A stretch of DNA of 64,000 nt from Nannocystis exedens (GTDB taxonomy: Bacteria; Myxococcota_A; Polyangia; Nannocystales; Nannocystaceae). The translations under genes and the position numbers were made by a program. Location: positions 10,936,001-11,000,000 of the forward strand of contig NZ_NETK01000001.1 in the NCBI RefSeq assembly GCF_002343915.1, in the 5' to 3' direction. The notes below the pieces were generated by a model, which saw only the letters and a list, made by a program, of their open reading frames with translations, did not search any database and was not told where the DNA came from. Shown piece after piece: positions 35,606 to 48,336 of the stretch. Positions within the stretch are counted from its first letter, which is position 1. Each line of letters starts with the position of its first letter.

Positions 35606-36826
35606 TCAGCCGGGCGGCATGGTGCTGGGCTTGCCGGTCGGCTCGCAGCCCCACTTGAAGTTGTCGAGGAACACGTAGCTGTCGAGGATCGAGTCGCTGA
35701 TGTCCATGATGGCGAACACGACCGTGATCGTCTCGCCGGGGCTGACGCCGGCGGTGGTCTGCAGCCAGTTCGTGCCCGCGTGCTGGCGCATGCAGGTGTT
35801 CTGGAACTGCGGGATCGGGTTCTGGCCGGTCGGGTCGTCCTTGAACTCGAGGAAGCCGGCGTTCAGCGAGATCGGGTTGCCCTGCTGGTCGAACGAGATG
35901 TTGCCGGTCCACTTCTCCGACTCGAGCCAGCCGATGTACATGTCGTTGAAGGCCGACTGATAGTAGTCGGGGTACTCGACCGAGAAGAACGCGAAGTCGT
36001 AGCTGAACGAGGTCACGTCCGGCGGGACCTGCATGACGAAGCGCAGCTCGGTGTAGTCGTTGGCGCCGTAGTTCTGGAACTGGCCCTGGATGGTGTTCGA
36101 GCAGTCGCCGGTGCCGAGCAGGGCGGGGTCCTGGGTGCAGTCGCCGCTGACGTCGTTGATCCGCAGCGGCGGCGGCAGGTTGTTGCCGGGGTCGAAGCCG
36201 CCCACGTCGTCGTTGCAGTGTGTGGGCTGGAGGTTGAAGTCGCCGACCGGGGTCTGGTTGTTGAGGTCCGAGACCAGGCCGCTGCCGATGACGGCGTAGG
36301 AGGCCCCTTCGCGCGGGTTGAAGGTGCCGCCCTGACCGAAGACGTAGCGGACGCCGATCGCCCCCGGCGCACCCGACTTGGTTGCCGTGACCTGCAGTTC
36401 GCCCGGACAGTTGAGGCCCATGGCGAGGAAGGGATCCTGGGTCCCGTTGTCGCACGGCACGTGGTCGGGAATGCTGCACATGCAACCAGGGTCATTGGGG
36501 CTGTTGCACGGCTCGACGCCGGTGTCGGCCATGCCGCCGTCCGGCGAGGCCTCGAGGTCGAACTTGGGGCCGGTCCCCGGGCTGGTGGTGGTGACGGGTT
36601 CGCTCGTGACCCCGTCGGTCCCGCCGTCGGTCCCGCCAGTCTCGGTGTTCGCGCCGGAGTCGCTCTCGCTCTCGCCGCCGCTCGGCAGGGTCGTGGGGAG
36701 CGTGAGGATCCCGGAATTGCCCGGTAACGTGGTCGCCGAATCTTCCGCATCCTTGCTCTCACAGGCGGCCAGGCCGCCGATCCCCGTGAGGCCCGCGAGA
36801 ACAACGTTGAGGCTCAATTTCCGCAT
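35606..36826 (-). CDS. Choice-of-anchor-L-type surface lipoprotein
   Basis: 406 residues. A type II signal (RKLSLNVVLAGLTGIGGLAA, then C) precedes a Ser/Gly/Thr-rich linker to about residue 110. A Cys-rich segment follows (PCNSPNDPGCMCSIPDHVPC), then a domain with YVFGQGGTFNPREGASYAVIGSG, EYPDYYQSAFNDMYIGW and YVFLDNFKWGCEP that fits the choice-of-anchor-L fold, a secreted beta-sandwich often found in myxobacterial surface proteins. Possible adhesion or binding role. The family call is from memory of these motifs. The frame is open 48 codons upstream of ATG 36826, but the signal peptide decides. Confidence 0.75.
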   Translation of the reverse strand: MRKLSLNVVLAGLTGIGGLAACESKDAEDSATTLPGNSGILTLPTTLPSGGESESDSGANTETGGTDGGTDGVTSEPVTTTSPGTGPKFDLEASPDGGMADTGVEPCNSPNDPGCMCSIPDHVPCDNGTQDPFLAMGLNCPGELQVTATKSGAPGAIGVRYVFGQGGTFNPREGASYAVIGSGLVSDLNNQTPVGDFNLQPTHCNDDVGGFDPGNNLPPPLRINDVSGDCTQDPALLGTGDCSNTIQGQFQNYGANDYTELRFVMQVPPDVTSFSYDFAFFSVEYPDYYQSAFNDMYIGWLESEKWTGNISFDQQGNPISLNAGFLEFKDDPTGQNPIPQFQNTCMRQHAGTNWLQTTAGVSPGETITVVFAIMDISDSILDSYVFLDNFKWGCEPTGKPSTMPPG

Positions 36827-37152
36827 GACGCCACGGTACCCGGGTCGTTCGGCGCGCGAATACCGAAATCGGGCGGCCGATGCGCACCGACGCCGGGTGG
36901 ATCCTCGGCGACGGCCGTCGCCCCCAGGCTTCGGAATGCGCCAAAGCGTCGTTTGGCCGGTATTCACCACGAGGAGGCCAAACCGCCTGCGAGAACGTGG
37001 GACAGAGGGTGATCGTACTCACGACATGTGGGACGATCCGATCACAACGTAGCGACGCGTCGGCGGGCGGACGACGGTCAGGCGGGCAGGGCGCGGGCGG
37101 CGCGTGGGCTGTTTGGTCGGGAAGGTCGCTCGGGACATGCTCTTACGGACAG
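36827..37152. other. 326-base gap before the sigma-54 activator end
   Basis: No gene. A copy of the 20-bp element, ACATGCTCTTACGGACAGCT, lies at 37135-37154 and its last two bases are part of the stop codon of the minus-strand activator gene. The rest probably carries the promoter of the anchor-L lipoprotein; I see no clear boxes. Confidence 0.6.
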
Positions 37153-38451
<1,299 letters not shown>

Positions 38452-38513
38452 ACCCGAAGGTCGCTGCGAGCCGGCCGACTTTTGCAGCGCGCGCGAAAAA
38501 TTGTTGCGGCGCT

Positions 38514-38738
38514 TCAAGGCGCGGGGCCGGCGCGGCGCGGACGCAGGCGCAGCAGGGCCTCGCGCGCGTCGTCGGGAGCCTTGCACCACACGGCGCAGTG
38601 GCCCGCACGCGCCGACTCGACGCCCCGCTCGCAGTCGGTCACACCGGCGCGGACGATGTACTCGCCGAGGTGAACGAGGAAGTGGCGCGCGGTGCCCTCG
38701 GCGTCCGGACCGTAGTAGTCCCAGTAGAAGATCGTCAC
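38514..38738 (-). CDS. Small conserved-looking protein with Trp/Cys motifs
   Basis: 74 residues from GTG at 38736-38738. IFYWDYYGPDAEGTARHFLV opens it, then GVTDCERGVESARAG and HCAVWCKAPDDAREALLRL. Similar Trp/Tyr-rich small proteins occur in related myxobacteria as far as I recall, but I cannot name the family. It reads with good codon bias for this genome, ends 62 bases before the sigma-54 activator start, and is divergent from the lipoprotein gene at 38833. A longer frame upstream is only the shadow of that gene. Function unknown. Confidence 0.6.
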   Translation of the reverse strand: MTIFYWDYYGPDAEGTARHFLVHLGEYIVRAGVTDCERGVESARAGHCAVWCKAPDDAREALLRLRPRRAGPAP

Positions 38739-38832
38739 CCGCGCGAGTGTGTCGAAGACGCGCGCGGACGACAACAGCGGGCACGGCCGTGGTCGGTTTG
38801 ACGTGCCCGGAGGCACCGCGTAGCCTGCGTTC

Positions 38833-39504
38833 GTGCGCAAGACGTGGCTTAGACATGGGGTGGTCGCGAGTGCGGTCGTGCTGACGGCGGCGCTGGCGGC
38901 CTGCGGCGACAGCGGCGGCGACACGAACTCGGCCTCGGGCGGGAACAGCCAGAGCCAGGGCACCAGCGACGGCTCGGACGCGACGAGCGAGGGGACGATG
39001 TCGGGCACGATGTCGGACTCGGAGCCGACCGACTCGGGCATGAGCGCGTCGGGGACCGGCACGACCGACGTCAGCGGCAGCGGCAGCGACAGCGAGACGC
39101 AGGGCGGCGGCGGCTCCGGCAACGAGACCGAGGGCATGTCCTCGGGGACAGGTCAGGAGAGTCAGGGCGGCTCGGGCGGGTCGACGTCGACGTCGACCGG
39201 CGAGGTGCCCGGGACCACGGCTGAGCCGGTCGACTGCGAGGCGGCCCAGACCAAGGACGAGTGCGTCATGCTCGGCTGCCTGCCGATCGAGGGCCAGGCG
39301 TTCGAGTTCGACGGCGCGATCTGGTGCCTCAACGATCCGTTCAGCTTCCTCGGCTGCCTGCCGCAGATGGGCTGCGACGACGCGATCACGACCGTGTGCA
39401 AGGGGCAGAACATCTACCAGCTGCCCAGCGGCTGCTTCCCCGAGAGCTTCGAGACCTGCGAGCCGCCGCCCGATCCGGGCATGGACGGCTACCCGAGCTG
39501 CTAG
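38833..39504 (+). CDS. Ser/Gly/Thr-linker lipoprotein with Cys-rich end
   Basis: 223 residues from GTG 38833. A type II signal (RHGVVASAVVLTAALAAC) is followed by about 110 residues of Ser, Gly, Thr, Asp and Glu. One repeat copy (39134-39153, GCATGTCCTCGGGGACAGGT) lies in this linker in frame and encodes GMSSGTG. The C-terminal domain (about 133-223) has ten Cys, with CEAAQTKDECVMLGCLP and CFPESFETCEP, and is likely held by disulphides outside the cell. No known family. Converges with sdhB over a shared hairpin. Confidence 0.8.
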   Translation: MRKTWLRHGVVASAVVLTAALAACGDSGGDTNSASGGNSQSQGTSDGSDATSEGTMSGTMSDSEPTDSGMSASGTGTTDVSGSGSDSETQGGGGSGNETEGMSSGTGQESQGGSGGSTSTSTGEVPGTTAEPVDCEAAQTKDECVMLGCLPIEGQAFEFDGAIWCLNDPFSFLGCLPQMGCDDAITTVCKGQNIYQLPSGCFPESFETCEPPPDPGMDGYPSC

Positions 39505-39535
39505 CGCGCGCGGGCGCGCGGCGGGCAAAACGCGA

Positions 39536-39566
39536 ACGCGGCCGGCGGGAGACCCGACGGCCGCGT
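39536..39566. terminator. Bidirectional hairpin between lipoprotein gene and sdhB
   Basis: Stem ACGCGGCCG / CGGCCGCGT (9 bp, perfect) with a 13-base loop, between two converging stops at 39504 and 39592. No T-run. Confidence 0.6.
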
Positions 39567-39591
39567 GCCTGCGGTCGAACTCAGGCGACGA

Positions 39592-40350
39592 TCACTCGTT
39601 CGTGACCTGGGCGCGCATGTACTCGCGGTTGAGCAGCTCGATCGCGTCGAAGCTGATCTCCTTGGGGCACGCCTCGGAGCACTCGCGGTGGTTGGTGCAG
39701 GCGCCGAAGCCCTCCCGGTCCATCTGCTCGACCATGCGGAGCACGCGGCCGCGGCGCTCGACCTGGCCCTGCGGCAGCTTGACGAGGTGGCCGACCTTGG
39801 CGCCGGTGAACAGCATCGCCGAGGCGTTGGGGCAGGCCGCCACGCAGGCGCCGCAGCCGATGCAAGCGGCGTAGTCCATGGCCTCGTCGGCGTTCTTCTT
39901 GCCGACCGGGATGGCGTTGGCGTCGACGGTGACGCCGGTGTTGACCGACACGAAGCCGCCGGCGGCGACGATGCGGTCGAGCGCGCCGCGGTCGACGACC
40001 AGATCCTTGATCACCGGGAACGCCTTGGCGCGCCACGGCTCGATCGTGATCGTGTCGCCGTCCTTGTAGGTGCGCATGTGCAGCTGGCACGCCGTGGTGC
40101 CCTTGCGCGGGCCGTGCGGGCGGCCGTCGATCACCATCGCGCACGAGCCGCAGATGCCCTCGCGGCAGTCGTGATCGAACGCGACCGGGTCCTGGCCTTC
40201 CTTCGTCAGCTTGGTGTTGAGCACGTCGAGCATCTCGAGGAACGACATGTGCTCGTTCACACCCTCGAGCTTGTAGGTCTGCATCGACCCGGGCGTGTTG
40301 GCGCTCCGCTGGCGCCAGATCTGCAGGGTGAGGGTCATCGTCTTCGACAT
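39592..40350 (-). CDS. sdhB: Succinate dehydrogenase iron-sulphur subunit
   Basis: 252 residues. Carries electrons from FAD to quinone through three clusters: the 2Fe-2S ligands CREGICGSC plus C(QLH) further on, the 4Fe-4S site CIGCGACVAAC, and the 3Fe-4S site with CTNHRECSEACP. The spacing and the long insert between the 2Fe-2S and 4Fe-4S domains fit the type with a single large cytochrome b subunit rather than the E. coli type. Starts 1 base after sdhA, last gene of sdhCAB. It acts on the cytoplasmic side of the membrane in the TCA cycle and respiration. Confidence 0.96.
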   Translation of the reverse strand: MSKTMTLTLQIWRQRSANTPGSMQTYKLEGVNEHMSFLEMLDVLNTKLTKEGQDPVAFDHDCREGICGSCAMVIDGRPHGPRKGTTACQLHMRTYKDGDTITIEPWRAKAFPVIKDLVVDRGALDRIVAAGGFVSVNTGVTVDANAIPVGKKNADEAMDYAACIGCGACVAACPNASAMLFTGAKVGHLVKLPQGQVERRGRVLRMVEQMDREGFGACTNHRECSEACPKEISFDAIELLNREYMRAQVTNE

Positions 40351-40351
40351 A

Positions 40352-42265
<1,914 letters not shown>

Positions 42266-42289
42266 GGCGGTGCGGGGGAGCGAGGGGCG

Positions 42290-43063
42290 TTAGAGGTGGA
42301 CGAGGCCGGCCTGGACGGCGATCGGGAAGGAGAGGTTGCCCAGCACGATCACGGCGGCGATGGCCCGGCCGATGTTGATGTTGCGCTGGCGCGCGGCTGT
42401 CCCCTTGGACAGGCCGAGGGTGTGCAGCATGCTGGCGACCGCGTGGCTGAGGTGCATCGCCAGCAGCAGCTGGGCGACGATGTACGCGCCGGCGACCAGC
42501 GGGTTCATGAAGCCGCGCACGAACATGCTGTAGACGTCGTGGCGCACCATCTCCGGCGGGAGCTTGGCGATCAGCTGCTCGTTGTCGTTGCGCACCCAGG
42601 TCTGCGTGGCGACGTCGAGGACCTCGTGCAGGTTGAAATCGGCCGGGTTGGTGACGCCGACGGTGAAGTGCAGCAGGTGGTAGACGATGAACGCCAGGAC
42701 CACGGCGCCGCTCAGCAGCATGAAGCGGGCGGCGGTGCTGGTGACGCGGTAGCGCCGCGGCACCGCGTACGCCTGCGGACGGGCCGCCGTGTTGAGCTTC
42801 TTGAGCCGCAGGGCCGCGAGCACGTGCAGCACGAGGCTGGCGAGCAGGACGGCGCGCACGCCCCAGAGCAGCGCAGGCGTGCCCTTGAGGGTCTGCGCGT
42901 AGTGGTTCATTGTGTCGGGCCCGAGATAAATCTGCAGGTTGCCGAGCATGTGCACGACGAGGAACCCGACGAGGATTACGCCGGTGATCGCCATGACGAT
43001 CTTGGCGCCAATCGTGGATCGGGCGAGGGTGCTCAGGCGTCCGGGCCGCTTCGCGTCTGTCAT
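42290..43063 (-). CDS. sdhC: Succinate dehydrogenase cytochrome b subunit
   Basis: 257 residues with five hydrophobic helices: about 22-42 (GAKIVMAITGVILVGFLVVH), 66-87, 105-125 (FMLLSGAVVLAFIVYHLLHF), 175-197 and 228-248. The His residues in VVHMLGN, YHLLHF and MHLSHA are candidate haem b ligands. One large subunit of this kind anchors SdhA and SdhB and reduces quinone (Bacillus/Wolinella-type complex, no sdhD). The in-frame stretch upstream of ATG 43063 is not credible. A near-perfect 20-bp repeat, GGCTGTCCCCTTGGACAGGC (42395-42414), lies in frame in a loop (LGLSKGTAAR). Confidence 0.94.
   Translation of the reverse strand: MTDAKRPGRLSTLARSTIGAKIVMAITGVILVGFLVVHMLGNLQIYLGPDTMNHYAQTLKGTPALLWGVRAVLLASLVLHVLAALRLKKLNTAARPQAYAVPRRYRVTSTAARFMLLSGAVVLAFIVYHLLHFTVGVTNPADFNLHEVLDVATQTWVRNDNEQLIAKLPPEMVRHDVYSMFVRGFMNPLVAGAYIVAQLLLAMHLSHAVASMLHTLGLSKGTAARQRNINIGRAIAAVIVLGNLSFPIAVQAGLVHL
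42395..42414. repeat. 20-bp inverted repeat inside sdhC
   Basis: GGCTGTCCCCTTGGACAGGC, arms GCTGTCC / GGACAGG(C), 8-4-8 layout, in frame in a cytoplasmic or periplasmic loop. Confidence 0.8.
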
Positions 43064-43413
43064 GGGATTGTCCGGTTGGGGCCAGCTGGGCGACCAGGAC
43101 GGCGGCGCGGGTGCCTCGAGTCGCGACCCGCAGGAGGCGGGAGCTGCCGCGGCATGACGGCCGTTACGGGCCTGGACGCAAGGGGCAGATAGCACAGACG
43201 CACGGCGTTGGCTCCGTCAAAGCGCGGTCCGCGGTCGTGTGCATGCGCAAGCGCCAGCGCACCGCGCGGACCGCCGCGAAAGGGGCGTCACGGCCAGGCG
43301 CAGCCGCGGGCCGGTCGTCCCGCGCAAACCGGGCGCGCAGCGGCAAAATGGGCGAGGGCGAAGCCGCCGCGACTCGGCGACCGCCGGAGGCCCGGCGCCG
43401 CAGGCGTCGCGCG
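43064..43413. other. 350-base gap upstream of sdhC
   Basis: No gene seen. It lies between the end of the tandem-FHA gene and the start of sdhC, both on the minus strand, so it should hold the sdh promoter. A minus-strand TTGACG near 43215-43220 is followed by TA-rich sequence at a spacing longer than ideal; I cannot call a promoter. No 20-bp repeat noticed. Confidence 0.5.
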
Positions 43414-44412
43414 TCAATGGACGCGGATGCGCTCGGCCGGGGTCCAGCTCAGTTCGAAGTGACCGAGCATGACCGGCTCGTTGTGGCGGAGCCGGACGAC
43501 GCTGTGCGACGGGCCCTCGGTCTCGTGGCCGGGGCGCACGCCGTTGGTGCTGGCGAGGTCGTAGACGAGGAGCGAGTTGGGGCCCTCCTCGGTGACCAGC
43601 GCGTGGACGCGGGACAGGTTGCGGCCCGAGCCCGCGAGCGAACAGCGGTCGCTGTAGCGGCCGATCAGGAGGCCGCGCTGCAGCTGCTCGCTGTCGACCT
43701 CGAGCTCGCGCGAGGCCTCGGCGCCGCGTTGCGACTTGGACTTCAGCGAGCGCAGGCGGAGGATGCCGCGCGGCTGCGGACGGGCCTCGACGTCGATCGG
43801 GCGGTAGCCGCCGAGCTGGGCGACGCTCGGCTCGGCCATCGCCGAGATGGCGAGGCGAATGCCGCCGCCGTCGCGGTCGATGCCGGTGAGGCGCTGAAAG
43901 GCTTGATCGGTGGTGCCCTCGAGCAACGACAGGCCCGCGGGGCCGCCGGGCAGCACGACCAGGCCGGTGCGCCCGAACGACAGCGCGACGTGGCCGAGCG
44001 CCGAGAAGCCGGGCACGCGCTTGCCGTCGGCGAGGACGATGCCGGCGCGGCCGCCGAGGTCGTAGCCCCGCAGACGCAGGGCGCCCTGGCCGGGCCACGC
44101 GGTGAGCAGGATGTGGCGCAGGCTGACGCGCGAGTCGTGCGGGATCGACAGGGTGCAGCGGTTGTGGCGGCCGAACACGAGGGCGTGCGGCAAGCTCTCG
44201 GGCCGGCGGATGGCGCGTTGGCCGACCGGGAAGCCGAGCTCGTTGGTGACGACCACCAGGGTGTCACCGGTCGGCGTGCTGCGGACCATTTCGGCGACCA
44301 CCCCGCGAGCCCGCCCGAACACGTCGATGAGGTCGATCGGCCGCGTGTCGCCCCGCAGATCGGCGTCGATGTCGCGATCACTCTCGTCGTCGTCCGCGGC
44401 CAGGGGGCTCAT
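43414..44412 (-). CDS. Protein with two FHA-type domains
   Basis: 332 residues from ATG 44412 (an in-frame GTG at 44451 would add 13). Two FHA-like folds: the first around residues 70-160 (LVFGRHNRCTLSIPHDSRVSLRH), less complete because the STNG motif is replaced by GRAGIV; the second at about 240-325 (LLIGRYSDRCSL, LSRVHALV, DLASTNGVRPG), complete. No catalytic domain, signal peptide or membrane segment. It probably bridges phosphorylated partners of Ser/Thr kinases. Nearest same-strand neighbour is sdhC, 350 bases away, with no functional link evident. Confidence 0.85.
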   Translation of the reverse strand: MSPLAADDDESDRDIDADLRGDTRPIDLIDVFGRARGVVAEMVRSTPTGDTLVVVTNELGFPVGQRAIRRPESLPHALVFGRHNRCTLSIPHDSRVSLRHILLTAWPGQGALRLRGYDLGGRAGIVLADGKRVPGFSALGHVALSFGRTGLVVLPGGPAGLSLLEGTTDQAFQRLTGIDRDGGGIRLAISAMAEPSVAQLGGYRPIDVEARPQPRGILRLRSLKSKSQRGAEASRELEVDSEQLQRGLLIGRYSDRCSLAGSGRNLSRVHALVTEEGPNSLLVYDLASTNGVRPGHETEGPSHSVVRLRHNEPVMLGHFELSWTPAERIRVH

Positions 44413-44451
44413 CGCGCGGTCGTACGGGTCGGGCCGTTTGCTGCTCACGGA

Positions 44452-44944
44452 CCAGCAGCGTAAGCGACGGTGGCCGCGAGCGCTATGCAAATTGTCGCCG
44501 CCGGGCCGCCCAGGGCGCCTGGCGGCGCGGACCCGGGGGCGGAAACAGCCGAGCGGGCGAGGCCCGCGACGAGGGTCCGAGGTGCGCCGGCTCCGACGCC
44601 AGTGGCCCCACAATTCTCACGTTCCGTGACGGTTTATGGGCCCGTTCCGGGAGCGCCGTCCAGACCTGTCCCAAGGGACGATCGAGAGGTCTGGGGATGG
44701 CCCCAGGGTGGTGTGCAAGGCCCTGCGACACGGCGCTCGCATGTGAGCTCGCGTCCGTTGACCACCCGCATTTCGCGTGGTAGATGCCCGCCGCTTCTCG
44801 GATCTGCCAGCGCGCTCGCCAAAGCCGCCGGATTTTCTCGGGCCGAAGGACTTGCGGCCCCCGGAGGCGCCAGAGTCAGCGCACCGCATCGCTCCGCCAG
44901 GCCCCACGGCCCGCGGGCGGCACCCCGAACAAGCTCACGGCCCC
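44452..44944. promoter_or_regulatory. 493-base control region of the atp operon
   Basis: No gene. It separates the minus-strand FHA gene from the atp genes. A 20-bp element, ACCTGTCCCAAGGGACGATC (44664-44683), sits inside a wider inverted repeat CCAGACCT (44660-44667) / AGGTCTGG (44687-44694), giving nested hairpins or an operator-like site about 65 bases before the best promoter (44758-44786). 44795-44944 would be the leader. Confidence 0.55.
44758..44786 (+). promoter_or_regulatory. Probable atp operon promoter
   Basis: TTGACC at 44758-44763, 17 bases, TAGATG at 44781-44786. Good -35 and spacing, fair -10. Confidence 0.5.
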
Positions 44945-45406
44945 ATGCACGCACCTCTCTTCGCCGCAGCAGCCGCTCCCGTCGTCGACATCGACGGCAC
45001 GTTCTTCATCCAGGCGGGCATCTTTCTCCTGTTGATGGCGATCCTCTATCCGCTGCTGTTCAAGCCGTGGCTCGCCACGCAGGCGCGGCGCGAGCAGGCG
45101 ATCACCGGCACGACGGCGGCGGCGACGGATCTCCGGACCCGGGCCGACGAGGAGGGGCGCCGCTACGAGACCCGCCTGGCCGAGGCCCGCGCCCGGGCCG
45201 CCGGGATCCGCTCCGAGGCCGTGAAGGGCTCGGAGTCGGAGCGCCAGCGCCAGCTCGCCGAGGCGCGCGCCGCCGCGAGCAACGAGTCCGAGGCCCTGCG
45301 CGAGCGCCTGACCCGCGAGGCCGAGGCCGCCCGTGCCACCTTGGCGACGCGGGTCGAGGAGCTGGCCCAGGATATCGCCACCAAGTTGCTCGGGAGGACG
45401 GTGTGA
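44945..45406 (+). CDS. atpF': ATP synthase F0 subunit b'
   Basis: 153 residues. One N-terminal membrane helix (IQAGIFLLLMAILYPLLFKP, about 19-38) and a long charged helix to the end (RREQAITGTTAAATDLRTRA, ERQRQLAEARAAASNESEAL), the shape of a b-type peripheral stalk. First of two b-like genes, so labelled b'. ATG 44945 is chosen; the longer upstream frame adds a Pro-rich lead with no sense. It overlaps the next gene by 4 bases (GTGA). It tethers F1 to the membrane sector. Confidence 0.88.
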   Translation: MHAPLFAAAAAPVVDIDGTFFIQAGIFLLLMAILYPLLFKPWLATQARREQAITGTTAAATDLRTRADEEGRRYETRLAEARARAAGIRSEAVKGSESERQRQLAEARAAASNESEALRERLTREAEAARATLATRVEELAQDIATKLLGRTV

Positions 45407-46107
45407 CCGTGCGTCGCGCGCTTCAACAGTTTTCTGCGCTCACCAGCCTCGCCGTCGGTTCGTTCATCTGTCTGATCGGGCAGGTGGCGGCGGCGTCGCC
45501 CGCCGCCCACGAGCCGGTCGGCCACGAGGCCGCCGAGGTCGCGTCCGAGGCCGTCCACGCCTCCGAGCACGTGGTCCACCACCACGGGATCACCTGGTTC
45601 AACTGGCCGAACCCCGAGGACCACCGGGTCGGTCTGGCGTACCTCCTGATCAACTTCCTGGTGCTGGCGTTCCTGCTGCACCGGCTGATCATCCGCAAGC
45701 TGGTCGCCGACAACGCGGCCCGCCACGACGCGATCAAGGCCCAGGTCACGGCGGCGCAGCAAGCGATGTCCGAGGCCGAGTCGGTGCTGACCGAGTACAA
45801 GCGGCGGGTCGACCGCCTCGACCAGGAGACGCGCGAGATCCTCGAGCAGGCCCGCGTCGGCGCCGAGGCCGACCGCCAGCGGCTCTTGACCGAGGCGCGC
45901 GCCGAGGTCGAGCGCTTCAAGGCGCAGGCGATGGCTGCGGCGCAGCGCGAGGTCGCGCTGCGCAAGCAGGCGGTCGAGAACGAGGTCCTCGACCGCGCCA
46001 TCGCCCGCGCCGAGGAGCTCCTGCGCGCCCGCTTCACCGACGCCGACCAGGCCCGCCTGGTCGACGACTACGCGGTCGAGGTCGTGAACGGCCGCCCGGC
46101 GGCGTGA
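45403..46107 (+). CDS. atpF: ATP synthase F0 subunit b, with N-terminal extension
   Basis: 234 residues. GTG at 45403 with GGAGG 5 bases upstream. The N-terminus (QFSALTSLAVGSFICLIGQV) is signal-like, then a His-rich periplasmic-looking segment (HASEHVVHHHGITWFNWPNP), then the usual membrane helix (GLAYLLINFLVLAFLLHRLI, about 83-102) and the long charged stalk helix. Typical b is about 160 residues, so about 70 residues are extra at the front. This pre-sequence type is seen in other deltaproteobacteria. Overlaps atpF' by 4 bases; 55 bases before atpH. Confidence 0.9.
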   Translation: MTVRRALQQFSALTSLAVGSFICLIGQVAAASPAAHEPVGHEAAEVASEAVHASEHVVHHHGITWFNWPNPEDHRVGLAYLLINFLVLAFLLHRLIIRKLVADNAARHDAIKAQVTAAQQAMSEAESVLTEYKRRVDRLDQETREILEQARVGAEADRQRLLTEARAEVERFKAQAMAAAQREVALRKQAVENEVLDRAIARAEELLRARFTDADQARLVDDYAVEVVNGRPAA

Positions 46108-46162
46108 GCACCTTTCCCGGCCCACGGGCCCCGACACCGAAACCACTCCAGGACGAGCTCTC

Positions 46163-46714
46163 ATGATCCCCGGCAGCCTTGCCCGTCGTTACGCCCGCGC
46201 GCTCCTCCAGCTCGCGGACACGCCGATCCAGCGCGAGATCTTCGGCCGCGACATCGCCAGCTTCGTCCGCGTCGCCGCGACGCACGAGCTCGGCAAGCCG
46301 TCGCTGATGGACGTGCTCGACTCGGGCGCGTACCTCGTGGCCGAGCGCCGCGCGATCCTGCAGAAGGTGCTCGAGCGGATGTCGCTCGACGCGACCGTGG
46401 CCAAGTTCCTGTTGTTCGTGTTCGAGCGCGGGCGGATCGCCGGCGTGCCGCAGATCGCCGGGCAGTACGCCGAGATGTCGGACGCGCTGTCGGGCCGCGT
46501 CCACGCCAAGCTGACGTCGGCGCGGCCGCTGCCCGCCGACGCGGTCAACAAGATCAAGGCGGCGCTCGAGCGCGCCACCGGCAAGACCATCCTCATCGAG
46601 TCCGCCGTCGACCCCGAGCTCATCGGCGGCGTCGTCACCCAGGTCGGCAGCGTCGTCTACGACGGCAGCCTGAAGACCCAGCTCGGAAACATCCGCAACT
46701 CTCTCCGCGGCTAG
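46163..46714 (+). CDS. atpH: ATP synthase F1 subunit delta
   Basis: 183 residues, normal. SLARRYARALLQLA opens it; the C-terminal IESAVDPELIGGVVTQVGSVVYDGSLKTQL is the family signature. Joins the b stalk to the top of F1. Sits between the b and alpha genes, as usual. Confidence 0.95.
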   Translation: MIPGSLARRYARALLQLADTPIQREIFGRDIASFVRVAATHELGKPSLMDVLDSGAYLVAERRAILQKVLERMSLDATVAKFLLFVFERGRIAGVPQIAGQYAEMSDALSGRVHAKLTSARPLPADAVNKIKAALERATGKTILIESAVDPELIGGVVTQVGSVVYDGSLKTQLGNIRNSLRG

Positions 46715-46796
46715 CCTCCGGCTTCTCCCGCGACCCCGTCACCCCATCGATCCCAACTTCAGGTCCAGCCGCCCCGGCGGACCGCGCGAGCGCACC

Positions 46797-48335
<1,539 letters not shown>

Positions 48336-48336
48336 C

